A stretch of 64,000 bases of DNA, from assembly GCA_036307305.1 (NCBI GenBank), contig JAXJXV010000014.1:124001-188000 (forward strand), read 5' to 3'. This document shows positions 25,562 to 34,597 of the stretch, piece by piece. Numbering within the stretch: the stretch's first letter is position 1; each line of letters starts with the position of its first letter. Position numbers and translations under genes: made by a program. Below the pieces are notes generated by a model. It worked only from the letters and a program-made list of their open reading frames with translations. It searched no databases and had not been told where the DNA came from. Source of the DNA: SIG607 sp036307305. Lineage in GTDB: Bacteria > Bacillota > Clostridia > Oscillospirales > Acutalibacteraceae.

Positions 25562-26286
25562 TGGAATTTTACGGAATGACTGACGTAGGAAAAATGCGTC
25601 ATTCCAATCAGGATGATTGGAAAGCGGTTTCGCTAATTGACGGCACTGCAGTTCTTTCTGTCGTATGCGACGGTATGGGTGGTGCGAATGCAGGAAACGT
25701 TGCAAGTACTATGGCGAGTAATGAAATTAAAGAATATGTTATGAGGTCATTCAGACAGAATATGACCTATACACAAATAGTTAATCTGCTTAAATCTGCA
25801 ATCATTTCCGCTAATGCTGCTGTTTATGAGGCCTCCTGTAAGGATAACGAATTAAAAGGTATGGGAACTACTGTGGTGGTTGCGCTGATTATGGAAAATG
25901 TTGCATATATACTGCATGTTGGTGACAGCAGAGCATATATATATGATACTCAGCTAAAACAGATTACTGTTGATCATTCGATGGTACAGAATATGGTTGA
26001 CAGTGGCGAAATTACTGCTGATGAGGCGTTGCATCATCCCAATAAAAATATTATAACAAGAGCTATTGGCGTTAATGAAAACGTTGGCGCTGACCTCAAC
26101 GTAATTGATTTGAATAACGGTGATGTTTTACTTATGTGCAGTGACGGTTTAACAAACTTTGTTACTGATGAGCAAATTGAGAACGAGCTTAAAAATTTCA
26201 GTGAGCTGACTCCACAGAAATTGATAGCTTTAGCAAATGATGGCGGCGGCGGAGATAATATTACCGCAGTTGTCATAAGAGTATAG
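25561..26286 (+). CDS. stp: PP2C-type Ser/Thr phosphatase
   Basis: The GTG at 25561 is supported by AAAGGAGGAGG upstream and by family alignment (MEFYGMTDVGKMRHSNQDD). 241 residues with PP2C metal motifs: DGMGG (37-41), GDSRAY, SDGLTN, and the final GGGGDNITAVVI. It dephosphorylates targets of the PrkC-like kinase encoded 26 bases downstream; the pair is standard in Gram-positives. Confidence 0.95.
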   Translation: MEFYGMTDVGKMRHSNQDDWKAVSLIDGTAVLSVVCDGMGGANAGNVASTMASNEIKEYVMRSFRQNMTYTQIVNLLKSAIISANAAVYEASCKDNELKGMGTTVVVALIMENVAYILHVGDSRAYIYDTQLKQITVDHSMVQNMVDSGEITADEALHHPNKNIITRAIGVNENVGADLNVIDLNNGDVLLMCSDGLTNFVTDEQIENELKNFSELTPQKLIALANDGGGGDNITAVVIRV

Positions 26287-26312
26287 TTACAGTATTGAAA
26301 GGAAATTCAATT

Positions 26313-28235
26313 ATGGAAAATTATATCGGTAAAAAGCTTGACGGTCGTTATGAACTTTTGGAAATAATCGGTATAGGCGGTATGGCGGTTGTTTATAAAG
26401 CCTATGATAATTTGGAAGCGAGAATTGTTGCTGTTAAAATACTTAAGGAAGAATTTACCTCAAACGATGAATTTATCCGCCGTTTTACTAATGAATCAAA
26501 GGCTATAGCTGTCCTTTCCCATCCTAACATCGTTAAGGTATTTGACGTAAGTATCGGTGAAACCGTTCAGTATATCGTTATGGAGTATATTGACGGTATC
26601 ACTTTAAAACAACTTATTGAACAGCAGGGAAGTCTCAGATGGAAGGATGCACTTCATTATGTAGTTCAGATTCTTCGCGGCCTTCAACACGCGCACGATA
26701 AAGGCATCGTACACAGAGACGTTAAACCGCAGAATATAATCGTGTTACCCGACGGAACTATTAAGGTTACAGATTTCGGTATTGCGCGTTTTGCAAGAAG
26801 CGAACAAAAAACAATAACCGATAAAGCAATAGGCTCTGTTCATTATATAAGTCCCGAACAGGCAAGAGGGGATAATACCGATGAAAAGTCTGATATTTAT
26901 TCCCTTGGTGTAATACTTTACGAAATGCTTACGGGTCAGCTTCCCTTTGAGGCAGATAGCGCTGTTTCTGTTGCTATAATGCAGTTACAGCGTGAACCTA
27001 AGCTTCCTACAGCTATAAACGGTTCGATTCCTGAGGGCCTTGAGCAGATTACTATGCACGCTATGCAGAAAAACTGTGACAAGCGTTATAAATCCGCTTC
27101 TGAGATGCTTCTTGACCTTGAAGCCTTTAAGCGCGACCCGTCTATCACCTTTGATTACGGTTTTTATGTAGATGAGCAGCCTACTAAGTTTGTGGACGAT
27201 ACCGTTACCGAAAAATCCCCGAAGAGTATTCCGTGGCTCCCCATTATTGCAGGAATTACGGTAACCTTCGTAGCCGCGCTTATAATTCTTATTGCAAGTT
27301 ATATTCCAAGACTTGTGGGTCGTACGGAGGATATACCGTGTCCCAACTTCGTTGGTCTTAAATGGGAGGACGTTCAAAAGGGTGAATATGCCGATATGTT
27401 CGACTATACCACCAAGTTTGAACCCAGCGATATTGAAAAGGGAACGATTATTGCCCAGTCAATAAATAAATACCACGACGTAAAGAGAAATCAGCCTATT
27501 ACTCTTACCGTAAGCAGCGGCGCTAAAACCGTTCTTGTAACCGACGTAGCGGGTAAGGCTAAGGATATTGCCGCAAGTCTGCTTGAATCTGCAGGCTTTA
27601 AGCCTATATTCGTTGAAAGCTCGGATAATGACGTTGAAGCGGGATTTGTTATAAGAACCAATCCTGAAATCGGCACGTCAATTCCTGAGGGAAGTGAAGT
27701 TACCGTATACGTCAGCACGGGTAAGGCTAAATCAAAGGTATCCCTTCCTGACAGCGTAGGTCTTAGTAAGGAGGCTGCTATTGCTCAGCTTGAGAAAAGC
27801 GGTCTTGTGGTTGGAAATATCAGAGAGGCAGATAATACCGATAAATATTATTCTGCAGGAACGGTAATGGCTCAGCTTCCTGCGTATTCGGCAGGAACTA
27901 AGGTTGACTACGGCTCTGCTGTTGACCTTGTAATCAGTACCGGTTATTATCAGGGAACCTTTACAATGGAAATACCCAAGAATTTAAGCTATATTGACTC
28001 AGTGGGATATATAGGTATCTGGTATAATGATAAGTGTATTGCGGTGTCTAAGGCTGTTGATTTTAAGAATAATTCAAGCTACACTCTTAACTTCACAACA
28101 ACCTCAAAGAAGCTTGATAGATGCGTAATTAAAATCAGCGCTGATAATAAAGAATTTGTAAACTATATGGTTATTACGAATTTCGACTGCCTGACAGGTA
28201 AGTATACCGAGTCTGACGAAACCATTCTCGGTTGA
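26313..28235 (+). CDS. prkC: PASTA-domain Ser/Thr protein kinase
   Basis: The ATG at 26313 is chosen after AAAGGAAA (a TTG at 26295 overlaps that site). 640 residues. The cytoplasmic kinase (~10-270) has IGIGGMAVVYKA, the catalytic loop HRDVKPQN, DFG and the activation segment. A single membrane helix lies at ~305-328, followed by about three extracellular PASTA repeats (~335-540; PNFVGLKWEDVQ, SLPDSVGLSKEAA) that bind muropeptides or lipid II. A ~100-residue C-terminal beta domain follows that Bacillus PrkC does not show in this form. It senses wall fragments and controls growth and spore germination. Confidence 0.94.
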   Translation: MENYIGKKLDGRYELLEIIGIGGMAVVYKAYDNLEARIVAVKILKEEFTSNDEFIRRFTNESKAIAVLSHPNIVKVFDVSIGETVQYIVMEYIDGITLKQLIEQQGSLRWKDALHYVVQILRGLQHAHDKGIVHRDVKPQNIIVLPDGTIKVTDFGIARFARSEQKTITDKAIGSVHYISPEQARGDNTDEKSDIYSLGVILYEMLTGQLPFEADSAVSVAIMQLQREPKLPTAINGSIPEGLEQITMHAMQKNCDKRYKSASEMLLDLEAFKRDPSITFDYGFYVDEQPTKFVDDTVTEKSPKSIPWLPIIAGITVTFVAALIILIASYIPRLVGRTEDIPCPNFVGLKWEDVQKGEYADMFDYTTKFEPSDIEKGTIIAQSINKYHDVKRNQPITLTVSSGAKTVLVTDVAGKAKDIAASLLESAGFKPIFVESSDNDVEAGFVIRTNPEIGTSIPEGSEVTVYVSTGKAKSKVSLPDSVGLSKEAAIAQLEKSGLVVGNIREADNTDKYYSAGTVMAQLPAYSAGTKVDYGSAVDLVISTGYYQGTFTMEIPKNLSYIDSVGYIGIWYNDKCIAVSKAVDFKNNSSYTLNFTTTSKKLDRCVIKISADNKEFVNYMVITNFDCLTGKYTESDETILG

Positions 28236-28237
28236 TT

Positions 28238-29125
28238 ATGAAGGGTCTGTTGTGTAAGGCTATTGCAGGGTTTTATTACGTTCATGCCGAAAATAACGTG
28301 TATGAATGTAAAGCAAGAGGTAACTTTCGTAAAGAGGGAATTACTCCTCTTGTTGGCGACTTGGTTGAAATAACGGTAGACAACAATAACAAAGGTGTTA
28401 TTGAGTATGTTTATCCGCGAAAAAATTCCCTTGTCAGACCTGCCGTTGCCAATATTGATAAGCTTTTTATAGTTTCTTCCTATACGACTCCGTCACCCAA
28501 TCTGTTTATAATAGACCGATTATCAGCCTTATGTATATTTCATAATATCAAGCCTGTTATCGTCTTTAATAAATGTGACCTCGGCGATTTTACGGAGTAT
28601 AAAAACATTTATGAAAAAAGCGGTTTTACAACAGCAGTTGTTTCTGCTCAAAGCGGAGAGGGAATAGATGCTCTCAAAGAGGAACTGAAAGGCTGTGTAT
28701 CTGCTTTTACGGGTAATTCAGGAGTAGGTAAGTCCAGTTTGCTTAATATACTTTTCCCGACCCTTAATCTTCAGACGGGCGAGGTCAGCGACAAGCTTGG
28801 AAGAGGTAAGCATACTACGCGACATACCGAGCTGTTTGCCCATTGCTTTGACGGATACGTTGCCGATACACCGGGTTTTTCCTCCCTTGACAGTCAGTTA
28901 GGCACTATTAAATTTAAAGAAAAGCTTGTGCAGTGTTTTCCCGATTTTACAGATTTCACATATGAATGTAAATTTTTGGATTGCGCTCATATTGGAGAAA
29001 AAGGGTGCGGTGTGTGTAAGGCGGTGCAGGACGGCAAAATAGAAAAAAGCCGTCACGAGAGCTATTGCGCTTTGTACAACGAATTAAAAGATTTGAAATC
29101 TTGGGAAATTTCCAAAAAAAGATGA
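28238..29125 (+). CDS. rsgA: ribosome small subunit GTPase RsgA
   Basis: ATG at 28238, 2 bases after the kinase stop; an upstream TTG two codons earlier is possible. 295 residues. N-terminal OB fold, then a circularly permuted GTPase: NKCD (G4) precedes the P-loop GNSGVGKSS (G1) and DTPGF (G3). A C-terminal zinc finger has CKFLDCAHIGEKGC. It acts in late 30S maturation. The rpe and thiN genes that follow it in Bacillus are missing here. Confidence 0.95.
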   Translation: MKGLLCKAIAGFYYVHAENNVYECKARGNFRKEGITPLVGDLVEITVDNNNKGVIEYVYPRKNSLVRPAVANIDKLFIVSSYTTPSPNLFIIDRLSALCIFHNIKPVIVFNKCDLGDFTEYKNIYEKSGFTTAVVSAQSGEGIDALKEELKGCVSAFTGNSGVGKSSLLNILFPTLNLQTGEVSDKLGRGKHTTRHTELFAHCFDGYVADTPGFSSLDSQLGTIKFKEKLVQCFPDFTDFTYECKFLDCAHIGEKGCGVCKAVQDGKIEKSRHESYCALYNELKDLKSWEISKKR

Positions 29126-29198
29126 ACACTTTTCACCTTTTTCCGTATAATTACATTAGGAATGTTTTATTTCCGAACAAAAAAGAAGGTGTGGTTAT

Positions 29199-29348
29199 AT
29201 GCGGAGAAAACCTATAAATAAAGGTGTAATTGCCGTTTCTTTCTCGGTGGGACTGTTGCTATCCTGTTTTTGTTCTGCGAGAGTGCTTATAGCGATTCTT
29301 GCAATAGCCGTCATTATTCTTGGCTGTTCATTTGCTAGATGTCATTAG
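29199..29348 (+). CDS. 49-residue hydrophobic protein
   Basis: ATG at 29199 after AAGAAGGTG. A basic N-terminus (MRRKPINK) leads into one or two hydrophobic stretches, VIAVSFSVGLLLSCF and VLIAILAIAVIILGC, ending SFARCH. Four cysteines. It sits 11 bases before spoVM in the sporulation-linked tail of the operon, so a spore-membrane role is conceivable. Family not recognised. Confidence 0.55.
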   Translation: MRRKPINKGVIAVSFSVGLLLSCFCSARVLIAILAIAVIILGCSFARCH

Positions 29349-29359
29349 GAGGCAATTAT

Positions 29360-29449
29360 ATGAAGATTGTATTAGTCAGAAGTCCTAAGTTTTTAAGCGG
29401 TATTCTAAGAATGATTTTTAAAATAAAAAAAGAGGAACCCGTAACATAA
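29360..29449 (+). CDS. spoVM: stage V sporulation protein SpoVM
   Basis: 29 residues: MKIVLVRSPKFLSGILRM then IFKIKKEEPVT. This aligns with Bacillus SpoVM (MKFYTIKLPKFLGGIVRAM...), keeping the Pro-Lys-Phe-Leu kink and the amphipathic helix that senses the positive curvature of the forespore membrane and anchors SpoIVA. A strong ribosome site (TTAGGAGGC) precedes it. Position behind stp-prkC-rsgA matches the Bacillus gene order. Too short for usual gene callers. Confidence 0.88.
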   Translation: MKIVLVRSPKFLSGILRMIFKIKKEEPVT

Positions 29450-29455
29450 TTTTGT

Positions 29456-29483
29456 AAAGAGATGCACTGCCGTGTATCTCTTT
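29456..29483 (+). terminator. terminator after spoVM
   Basis: An 8-bp stem AAAGAGAT/ATCTCTTT with a 12-base loop, followed by AATTTTT; it closes the long operon. Confidence 0.75.
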
Positions 29484-29494
29484 AATTTTTGTCA

Positions 29495-29525
29495 TAACCT
29501 TTCTTTGTTTTAAATACAATATAAC
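29495..29525 (+). promoter_or_regulatory. possible sigma-E-type promoter of the spore-coat gene
   Basis: CATAACC is followed about 14 bases later by AATACAATA, resembling the mother-cell sigma-E pattern (ATA-type -35, CATACAAT-type -10). The start would leave a ~40-base leader. The match is imperfect; the coat-protein identity of the gene makes it plausible. Confidence 0.35.
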
Positions 29526-29565
29526 GAGAAGAAATATTGTATTTTTTAAAAGTGAGGGAAATTAT

Positions 29566-31092
29566 ATGGATTACAAAACTGTTAAACAGGCGCTGAGTAT
29601 TAACGAAACGGTTTTCAGTACAACAGGTGAAATTTCGGTGGACGAGGATTTTGTCTTGCCTGATTTCTATCCTGAAGTGATGAAAATTCTTAAATGCAAG
29701 GCTCAGGCAAGAGTGTCTTCAAAAGGTATAAACGGCACCTCTGTTACTTTAGACGGTCATATTTGTGTGGATTTGATGTACTGTGATAAAGATGGAAAAA
29801 TCAACAGCTTTCAGCAGTTATTACCGTTCGGTAAATCCTTTGACAGTCAAACAGACCTTACAGGCGGATGCATAACGTATAAAATCAAGACCGATTATCT
29901 TAATTGCAGAGCAGTTACGGAACGTAAGATATCGGTACATTCTGCGATTTCCGTTTCATTAAGCGTAAAAACTAAAAAACAGCACGAAGTAATAGTTGAT
30001 ATTGAAAACGATGCGGTACAGACCGATAAAAACGAGCTACCTTTTTTGAATGTAATAGGCACAGCTGAAAAGGGATTGCTTATAGAACAGGAGTTAGAAC
30101 TTTCATCAGGTCAACAGTCGGTTGATGCAATACTAAGATGCGAGGCTACGCCTCTTATTACCGAAATTAAATCAGTAAGAAATAAAGCGGCTGTAAAGGG
30201 AAATCTTATTGTCTCGGTTTTGTACAGTAGCGGTAAACAGTGTGTACCCTATAAATCAACCATTCCGTTCAGTCAGTTTATTGATATACAGGGTATGGAT
30301 GAGGAATGTGTCTGTACAGGTAAGGTGCAGTTAAGCTATTTGGAGGTTAAGCCTCATAATGTGGACGGTCAGTGCAGAAGTATGTCTCTTTGTGCAAAAA
30401 TAAACGTCACTGCGCAGACCTACTGCGAGGGAGAAGTGCCGATTATCAATGACGCCTATTCTACTGAAAACGAATTGGCGATTGAAAGGAACAAAGTGAA
30501 TCTTGAGCGTGTAATGGGACATATATCTGATAATTTTATGGTTAAGAAAACCTTTGAATTTTCTCCTGATACTTTCGGTAATATTATTGATTGTTGGTTA
30601 GAAACGGAAATAGATAACTGTAAGGCTATGGATGAAAACTTGGAAATTGACGGAAATTTTATTCTTTGTCTTCTGGTGTACGATGCCGATAACCGAATCA
30701 GTTACTTTGAGAAAAAATCTGATTTTTCATTTACAAAACCCATGCAGCTTTGTTGCGAGGGTAAGATTAACTACGAACCCGTTATTGAACCCGTTACAAC
30801 CTCTTACACAATTCTCACAGACAGCAGTCTCGAATTCAGGGTTGAATACCGAATAAATATTTCCTTAAGAGAAGAGAAGACTATTTCGTTTATAACAGAG
30901 GTTAAAGGGGAAGCAAAGGAGAAGAATAAGGAAAACGGTATATCGCTGGTTATGTATTGCGCAAGAAAAAATGAAAGAATTTGGGACATAGCTAAAAAAT
31001 ATAATTCAGATATAAATCAGGTAAGAGAGATTAATAATCTAACTTCAGATAGCGTGGAATGTGACAAACAAATTTTAATACCGATATTGTAA
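29566..31092 (+). CDS. SPOCS (DUF3794) and LysM spore coat/cortex protein
   Basis: 508 residues; ribosome site AGTGAGGG. Repeated DUF3794/SPOCS modules: residues ~30-130 (VDEDFVLPDFYPEVMKILKC), ~170-280 and ~325-440. A C-terminal LysM domain (~460-508, YCARKNERIWDIAKKYN, INNLTSD, ILIPIL) binds peptidoglycan. Such proteins assemble at the spore cortex-coat border in Clostridia. Together with spoVM upstream and ftsK/spoIIIE and tepA downstream, it marks a spore-forming lineage. Monocistronic, ended by a terminator. Confidence 0.9.
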   Translation: MDYKTVKQALSINETVFSTTGEISVDEDFVLPDFYPEVMKILKCKAQARVSSKGINGTSVTLDGHICVDLMYCDKDGKINSFQQLLPFGKSFDSQTDLTGGCITYKIKTDYLNCRAVTERKISVHSAISVSLSVKTKKQHEVIVDIENDAVQTDKNELPFLNVIGTAEKGLLIEQELELSSGQQSVDAILRCEATPLITEIKSVRNKAAVKGNLIVSVLYSSGKQCVPYKSTIPFSQFIDIQGMDEECVCTGKVQLSYLEVKPHNVDGQCRSMSLCAKINVTAQTYCEGEVPIINDAYSTENELAIERNKVNLERVMGHISDNFMVKKTFEFSPDTFGNIIDCWLETEIDNCKAMDENLEIDGNFILCLLVYDADNRISYFEKKSDFSFTKPMQLCCEGKINYEPVIEPVTTSYTILTDSSLEFRVEYRINISLREEKTISFITEVKGEAKEKNKENGISLVMYCARKNERIWDIAKKYNSDINQVREINNLTSDSVECDKQILIPIL

Positions 31093-31093
31093 A

Positions 31094-31120
31094 AAACAGG
31101 ATGGCAAAGCCATCTTGTTT
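31094..31120 (+). terminator. terminator of the spore-coat gene
   Basis: A 12-bp stem AAACAGGATGGC/GCCATCTTGTTT (one G-T pair) with loop AAA, then TTTT. Confidence 0.88.
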
Positions 31121-31527
31121 TTTTGCGCCTCCGAAAAAGGTGGTAATTGTCTTGAATTTTTAAATGTATTAATGTATAAATAAAGTAACAATAATAACAT
31201 GACGTAATCGTAGAAATAGACGGACAGAAATTTACCGTTTATTCAGATACAATATCACGTAACGTTGAGTACCTTAAAACATTCCTGTATTAACGTCTAC
31301 CGACGCAGTGAATTTAATTAATCGTATTACTATTTTCCTTTTTAAGCATCAATAGGATGCATTGTCGGATATCCACTATTTTTTTCATTAATACAAAAAA
31401 ACTCTCTCCTTTGTGGAATTACGGTAAAAGCTGACTCACCTCTTATGAAGTGAGTCAGCTTTTATATTCATTGATTAATAAATAAATTAATTAATTAATG
31501 GAATTGTTGTATAGAAGCTAGTCAATC
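31121..31527. other. 407-base intergenic stretch with a gene remnant and one hairpin
   Basis: No intact gene. At 31198-31293 a frame without start reads HDVIVEIDGQKFTVYSDTIS and ends in a stop, possibly the tail of a decayed gene. At 31426-31463 lies a perfect 14-bp hairpin AAAAGCTGACTCAC/GTGAGTCAGCTTTT, a terminator that could serve either strand. The rest is AT-rich and featureless. Confidence 0.5.
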
Positions 31528-31556
31528 TTGACAGTAAAAATAAATAATAGTATAAT
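31528..31556 (+). promoter_or_regulatory. promoter of the DUF2156-GNAT pair
   Basis: TTGACA (31528-31533) and TATAAT (31551-31556) are 17 bp apart, a perfect promoter. The TTG of the -35 box is in frame with the next gene and can be mistaken for its start. Confidence 0.85.
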
Positions 31557-31596
31557 TACTCAGAGATTAGTGAATGATAAACCTGAGGTCGAATAT

Positions 31597-32481
31597 ATGT
31601 TGGATTTTAAAGCTTTAAGTAGAACGGATATACCTTTGATACAGGAAATATGCAGAAATTTCTGTGAATATTCCTGTGAATTCTCTGCTGTTAATTTACT
31701 TGTATGGAATAAATATTTCGGTTTTGAGTTTTGTATTGAGGATAACGTTTTGTATAGTAAAAACTGTATAAACGGTAAAACTACCTTTGGTATTCCGTTT
31801 GCTAAGGATATGCCGCGCGCAGTTGCTAAATTAAAGGAATACGCCCAAATAAACGGGTTGCCTTTCGTTATGTTCGGCGGACAGGGAGAACGCCTTGATT
31901 TACTTTCAAAACAAATGCCCAATATCTTTACTCTTTTTACCGTAAGGGATTCCTTCGATTATATTTACAGCTATGAGGATTTAAGTGAATTAAGGGGTAA
32001 AAAATATCATTCTAAAAGAAATCATATTTCAGCCTTTAAAAAGAAATATAACTGGAGCTATGAGCCGCTGAGCGCTGATAACAGTTCTGACGTACTTAAA
32101 ATGCTTTATCACTGGTATGACAGCTATTCTGAAAAGGCTGCTGAGTCTATGGAAAGCGAAAGACAGGGTCTTACCGAAATACTTTCAAATTTCAGTTTGA
32201 GTGGTGTTCGCGGCGGTGTGCTAAGGGTAGACTCAAATATAGTTGCCTTTACTCTTGGGTGTGAAATCTCTGACAGCGTATTTGACGTAAACTTTGAAAA
32301 AGCTCTTGTTGAATTTTCGGGAGCTTACGCTATGATTAACAACCTGTTTGTTGTAAATGAACTTAAGAATTATAAATATATTAACCGTGAGGAAGATATG
32401 GGTATCGATGGGTTGAGAAAGGCTAAGCTTTCTTATTATCCTGAGATATTGCTTGAAAAATATATTATTACCGAGGCTTAA
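31597..32481 (+). CDS. DUF2156 (phosphatidylglycerol lysyltransferase C-terminal-like) protein
   Basis: The ATG at 31597 is used because the in-frame TTG at 31528 is the promoter -35 box. 294 residues. Two GNAT-like halves as in the MprF C-terminal/FemX fold: N-terminal FKALSRTDIPLIQEICRNF and C-terminal LRGKKYHSKRNHISAFKKKY, VAFTLGCEI, NREEDMGIDGLRKAKLSYYP. Stand-alone DUF2156 proteins are soluble; substrate not established, though aminoacyl transfer is the family theme. It forms an operon with a GNAT gene 5 bases downstream. Confidence 0.85.
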   Translation: MLDFKALSRTDIPLIQEICRNFCEYSCEFSAVNLLVWNKYFGFEFCIEDNVLYSKNCINGKTTFGIPFAKDMPRAVAKLKEYAQINGLPFVMFGGQGERLDLLSKQMPNIFTLFTVRDSFDYIYSYEDLSELRGKKYHSKRNHISAFKKKYNWSYEPLSADNSSDVLKMLYHWYDSYSEKAAESMESERQGLTEILSNFSLSGVRGGVLRVDSNIVAFTLGCEISDSVFDVNFEKALVEFSGAYAMINNLFVVNELKNYKYINREEDMGIDGLRKAKLSYYPEILLEKYIITEA

Positions 32482-32486
32482 AACTA

Positions 32487-33212
32487 ATGAATGGAATTTA
32501 TGAAAAGTGCAAGGCTCTTTATTTAGAGGCGTTTGAGGATGATGAAAGCTTCACCGACTTTCTGTTTGAAAGCTGCTTTGAAAAATGCTGTTATTATCTG
32601 ACAGACGGTGATGAAGTCGTTTCGATGTTATTTGCCTTTGACGTGTTTCTGAATTTTCACAAGGGCAAATATATATACGCCGTTGCAACTAACAAGCAGT
32701 ATAGAGGTAAAGGCTATATGAGAAAGCTGTTCTGCAAAGTTGAAAATGAGCTTAAAGGAGAATATTCTTTCTTTTGTCTAAGACCTATGAATGAGTCATT
32801 GTTTGAATTTTATAAAAAGCTTGGCTACGAAGAAAAATTTTATAATCGCGAGATAGTTCTTAAACCTTGTAAAAGCCATTCACAGCAGTATATTGTAAAG
32901 GATACGGAATTTATAAGAAAAATAAGAAAAGCTTTTTGTGATGAAATTTATATTGAATACAGCGACGAATTTTATTTACTCTTGATGTGGTATTGTCATA
33001 TTATAACCGATAGCATAGAAAACCCGACATATATTGTTATAAAAGAAAAATTATCGGGTAAAATTAAGGAATTTCTCGGTAGCCAAAGCAATCTCCCGTT
33101 TGAAATTAAGGGAAAGGCAACAACCTGTAATGGCAATCAAAGATATGCGGTGTTTAAAGGCTTTAATTCTCAAATTGACGGCAAAGCTTATTTAGGTCTT
33201 GCTATGGATTAA
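32487..33212 (+). CDS. GNAT-family N-acetyltransferase
   Basis: 241 residues. The acetyl-CoA loop is ATNKQYRGKGYMRKLFCKVE (~residues 64-83, Q/R-x-x-G-x-G/A pattern), followed by FYKKLGYEEKFYNRE. The C-terminal ~110 residues form a sterol-carrier-like or second domain typical of longer GNATs. It shares the operon and terminator with the DUF2156 gene, suggesting the two act on related substrates; substrate unknown. Confidence 0.8.
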   Translation: MNGIYEKCKALYLEAFEDDESFTDFLFESCFEKCCYYLTDGDEVVSMLFAFDVFLNFHKGKYIYAVATNKQYRGKGYMRKLFCKVENELKGEYSFFCLRPMNESLFEFYKKLGYEEKFYNREIVLKPCKSHSQQYIVKDTEFIRKIRKAFCDEIYIEYSDEFYLLLMWYCHIITDSIENPTYIVIKEKLSGKIKEFLGSQSNLPFEIKGKATTCNGNQRYAVFKGFNSQIDGKAYLGLAMD

Positions 33213-33215
33213 TAA

Positions 33216-33246
33216 AAGTCCCATAAGGAGCTTCCTTATGGGACTT
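33216..33246. terminator. bidirectional terminator
   Basis: A perfect 14-bp stem AAGTCCCATAAGGA/TCCTTATGGGACTT with loop GCT lies between the convergent GNAT and glycosylase genes, with A and T runs on both sides. Confidence 0.9.
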
Positions 33247-33249
33247 AAT

Positions 33250-34080
33250 TTATATATTCAGCTTTGTTTCTCTGGCGTAGTAAAACAAGTATTGTTGCGC
33301 TATACCTGCATAATTCTTTGCGCAATCGGGAAAATCACCGTCATAGAATATACTTAATGCGCGTTTAATCCACACGTCCTTAGGGCATACGTCTATATGC
33401 CCAAGACCAAAGAGTAGGGTGCAGTCGGCAACCTTTTCGCCTACGCCGTATATCGTTGTCAGTATATCTCTGGCTTCGTCTTTATTTGATGTTTTTAAAA
33501 GGCTTAAATTCACTTCTCCCGATGCTACCTTTTTTGCGGCGTCAATTATATATTTGGCTCTGAAACCGCTCCTCAGCGGAGCAAGGTCTTCAATAGTAAG
33601 CTTTGCGAGAATTTCTGCTTTGGGAAAGCTGTAACCCTTTTCGGATTTCTCACCGTAAGCTTCGCACAAACGCGAAATTATTCCTTTAATTCGGGGTATA
33701 TTATTGTTTTGGGAAATGATGAATGAGCAGAGAGTTTCCCAAGGCTCCTGATTTAGTATGCGTATGCCTTTTGAATATTCTCTTGCAATGTTTAAGGTTT
33801 CATCTTGCTGAAATGCGGTATTTATTTGCTCGTAATCCCGTCCCAAGTCAAAGTAATCGTACCAAAGGCTGTAGAAATCCTCCTTTGTGCAGGGGTATAA
33901 AATTATATCTGAATTTTCTTCTTTTATATTAATATAATGACTATTGACTATTCCGTGCCATACGCCGTTTTCGTCCTCATCCCAACGGAAGCACTGTCCG
34001 CATAAAAAGGTTTTTTTAAGGTCGAAAAGCTGAGGATTTTTTATAATCGCGCAGTCATTTTCAAAAACAACATTGAACAT
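33250..34080 (-). CDS. ogg: 8-oxoguanine DNA glycosylase/AP lyase (OGG1 type)
   Basis: 276 residues. The N-terminal OGG-N domain (~1-110) has LCGQCFRWDED. The HhH-GPD domain has SQNNNIPRIKGI, the helix-hairpin-helix YGVGEKVADC with the Schiff-base lysine, and the catalytic aspartate in CPKDVWIKR, equivalent to Lys249 and Asp268 of human OGG1. It removes 8-oxoG opposite C. It is the only DNA-repair gene here besides priA and fits the oxidative-stress theme of the genome. Confidence 0.92.
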   Translation of the reverse strand: MFNVVFENDCAIIKNPQLFDLKKTFLCGQCFRWDEDENGVWHGIVNSHYINIKEENSDIILYPCTKEDFYSLWYDYFDLGRDYEQINTAFQQDETLNIAREYSKGIRILNQEPWETLCSFIISQNNNIPRIKGIISRLCEAYGEKSEKGYSFPKAEILAKLTIEDLAPLRSGFRAKYIIDAAKKVASGEVNLSLLKTSNKDEARDILTTIYGVGEKVADCTLLFGLGHIDVCPKDVWIKRALSIFYDGDFPDCAKNYAGIAQQYLFYYARETKLNI

Positions 34081-34139
34081 ATTATCACCTTTGACGATTA
34101 TACCATATTATTGTCGAATAATAAAGAAAAATATATTTT

Positions 34140-34245
34140 GGTTTACATAATGTGGCAAATTATGTTGAGTTTGATAACCAAAACCCACTGTTTATCAATA
34201 GTTACTGTAGTTATTGACAGAGTTATCAACAATTTTATGTAAACC
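34140..34245. repeat. spaced 11-bp inverted repeat upstream of the 94-residue gene
   Basis: GGTTTACATAA (34140-34150) and TTATGTAAACC (34235-34245) are perfect inverted repeats 84 bp apart in the spacer between the divergent glycosylase gene and the gene at 34303. Between them lie two TTATCAA-type motifs that loosely resemble DnaA boxes. Possibly an operator pair. Confidence 0.4.
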
Positions 34246-34302
34246 TGTATATTTAGAGAAATAGCTGTTAAAAATAAAGACAGTAATTTACGGAGGTATT
34301 TT

Positions 34303-34587
34303 ATGGTTAAAGGAGTTAATAAATCGGTGATTGAAATAACTGATACGGGAAATAGGTATTTCTCAAAAATAATACTTTTCGTTTCCCCACAGTATGCAAA
34401 CAATAATTCCCGAAAGCTGTCTATGGAAGCAGGGGAAATTGTTAGAAATCTTCACAATTCTGACGATGCATTTTCTCTTAGAAAAGCAGTCGCACGTGAA
34501 AGAAAAAGGCGAAAAAAAGTTCTTTTTTGTTTAATGGGAATAGGAATAATGCTTCTTGTGGCGGGAGTATTGGCGGTAATTTTGTAA
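34303..34587 (+). CDS. small protein with C-terminal membrane anchor
   Basis: 94 residues, ribosome site ACGGAGG. Residues 1-~70 are soluble and basic (SVIEITDTGNRYFSKIILFV, NNSRKLSMEAGEIVRN, ARERKRRKK); residues ~73-94 form a membrane helix (VLFCLMGIGIMLLVAGVLAVIL). Cytoplasmic domain with tail anchor; function unknown. Monocistronic. Confidence 0.6.
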   Translation: MVKGVNKSVIEITDTGNRYFSKIILFVSPQYANNNSRKLSMEAGEIVRNLHNSDDAFSLRKAVARERKRRKKVLFCLMGIGIMLLVAGVLAVIL

Positions 34588-34597
34588 ATTTATTGTA

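Noticed and set aside
31198..31293. Gene in the spacer behind the spore-coat protein
   Set aside because: A stretch reading HDVIVEIDGQKFTVYSDT has no start and no partner fragments; noted only as a possible remnant.
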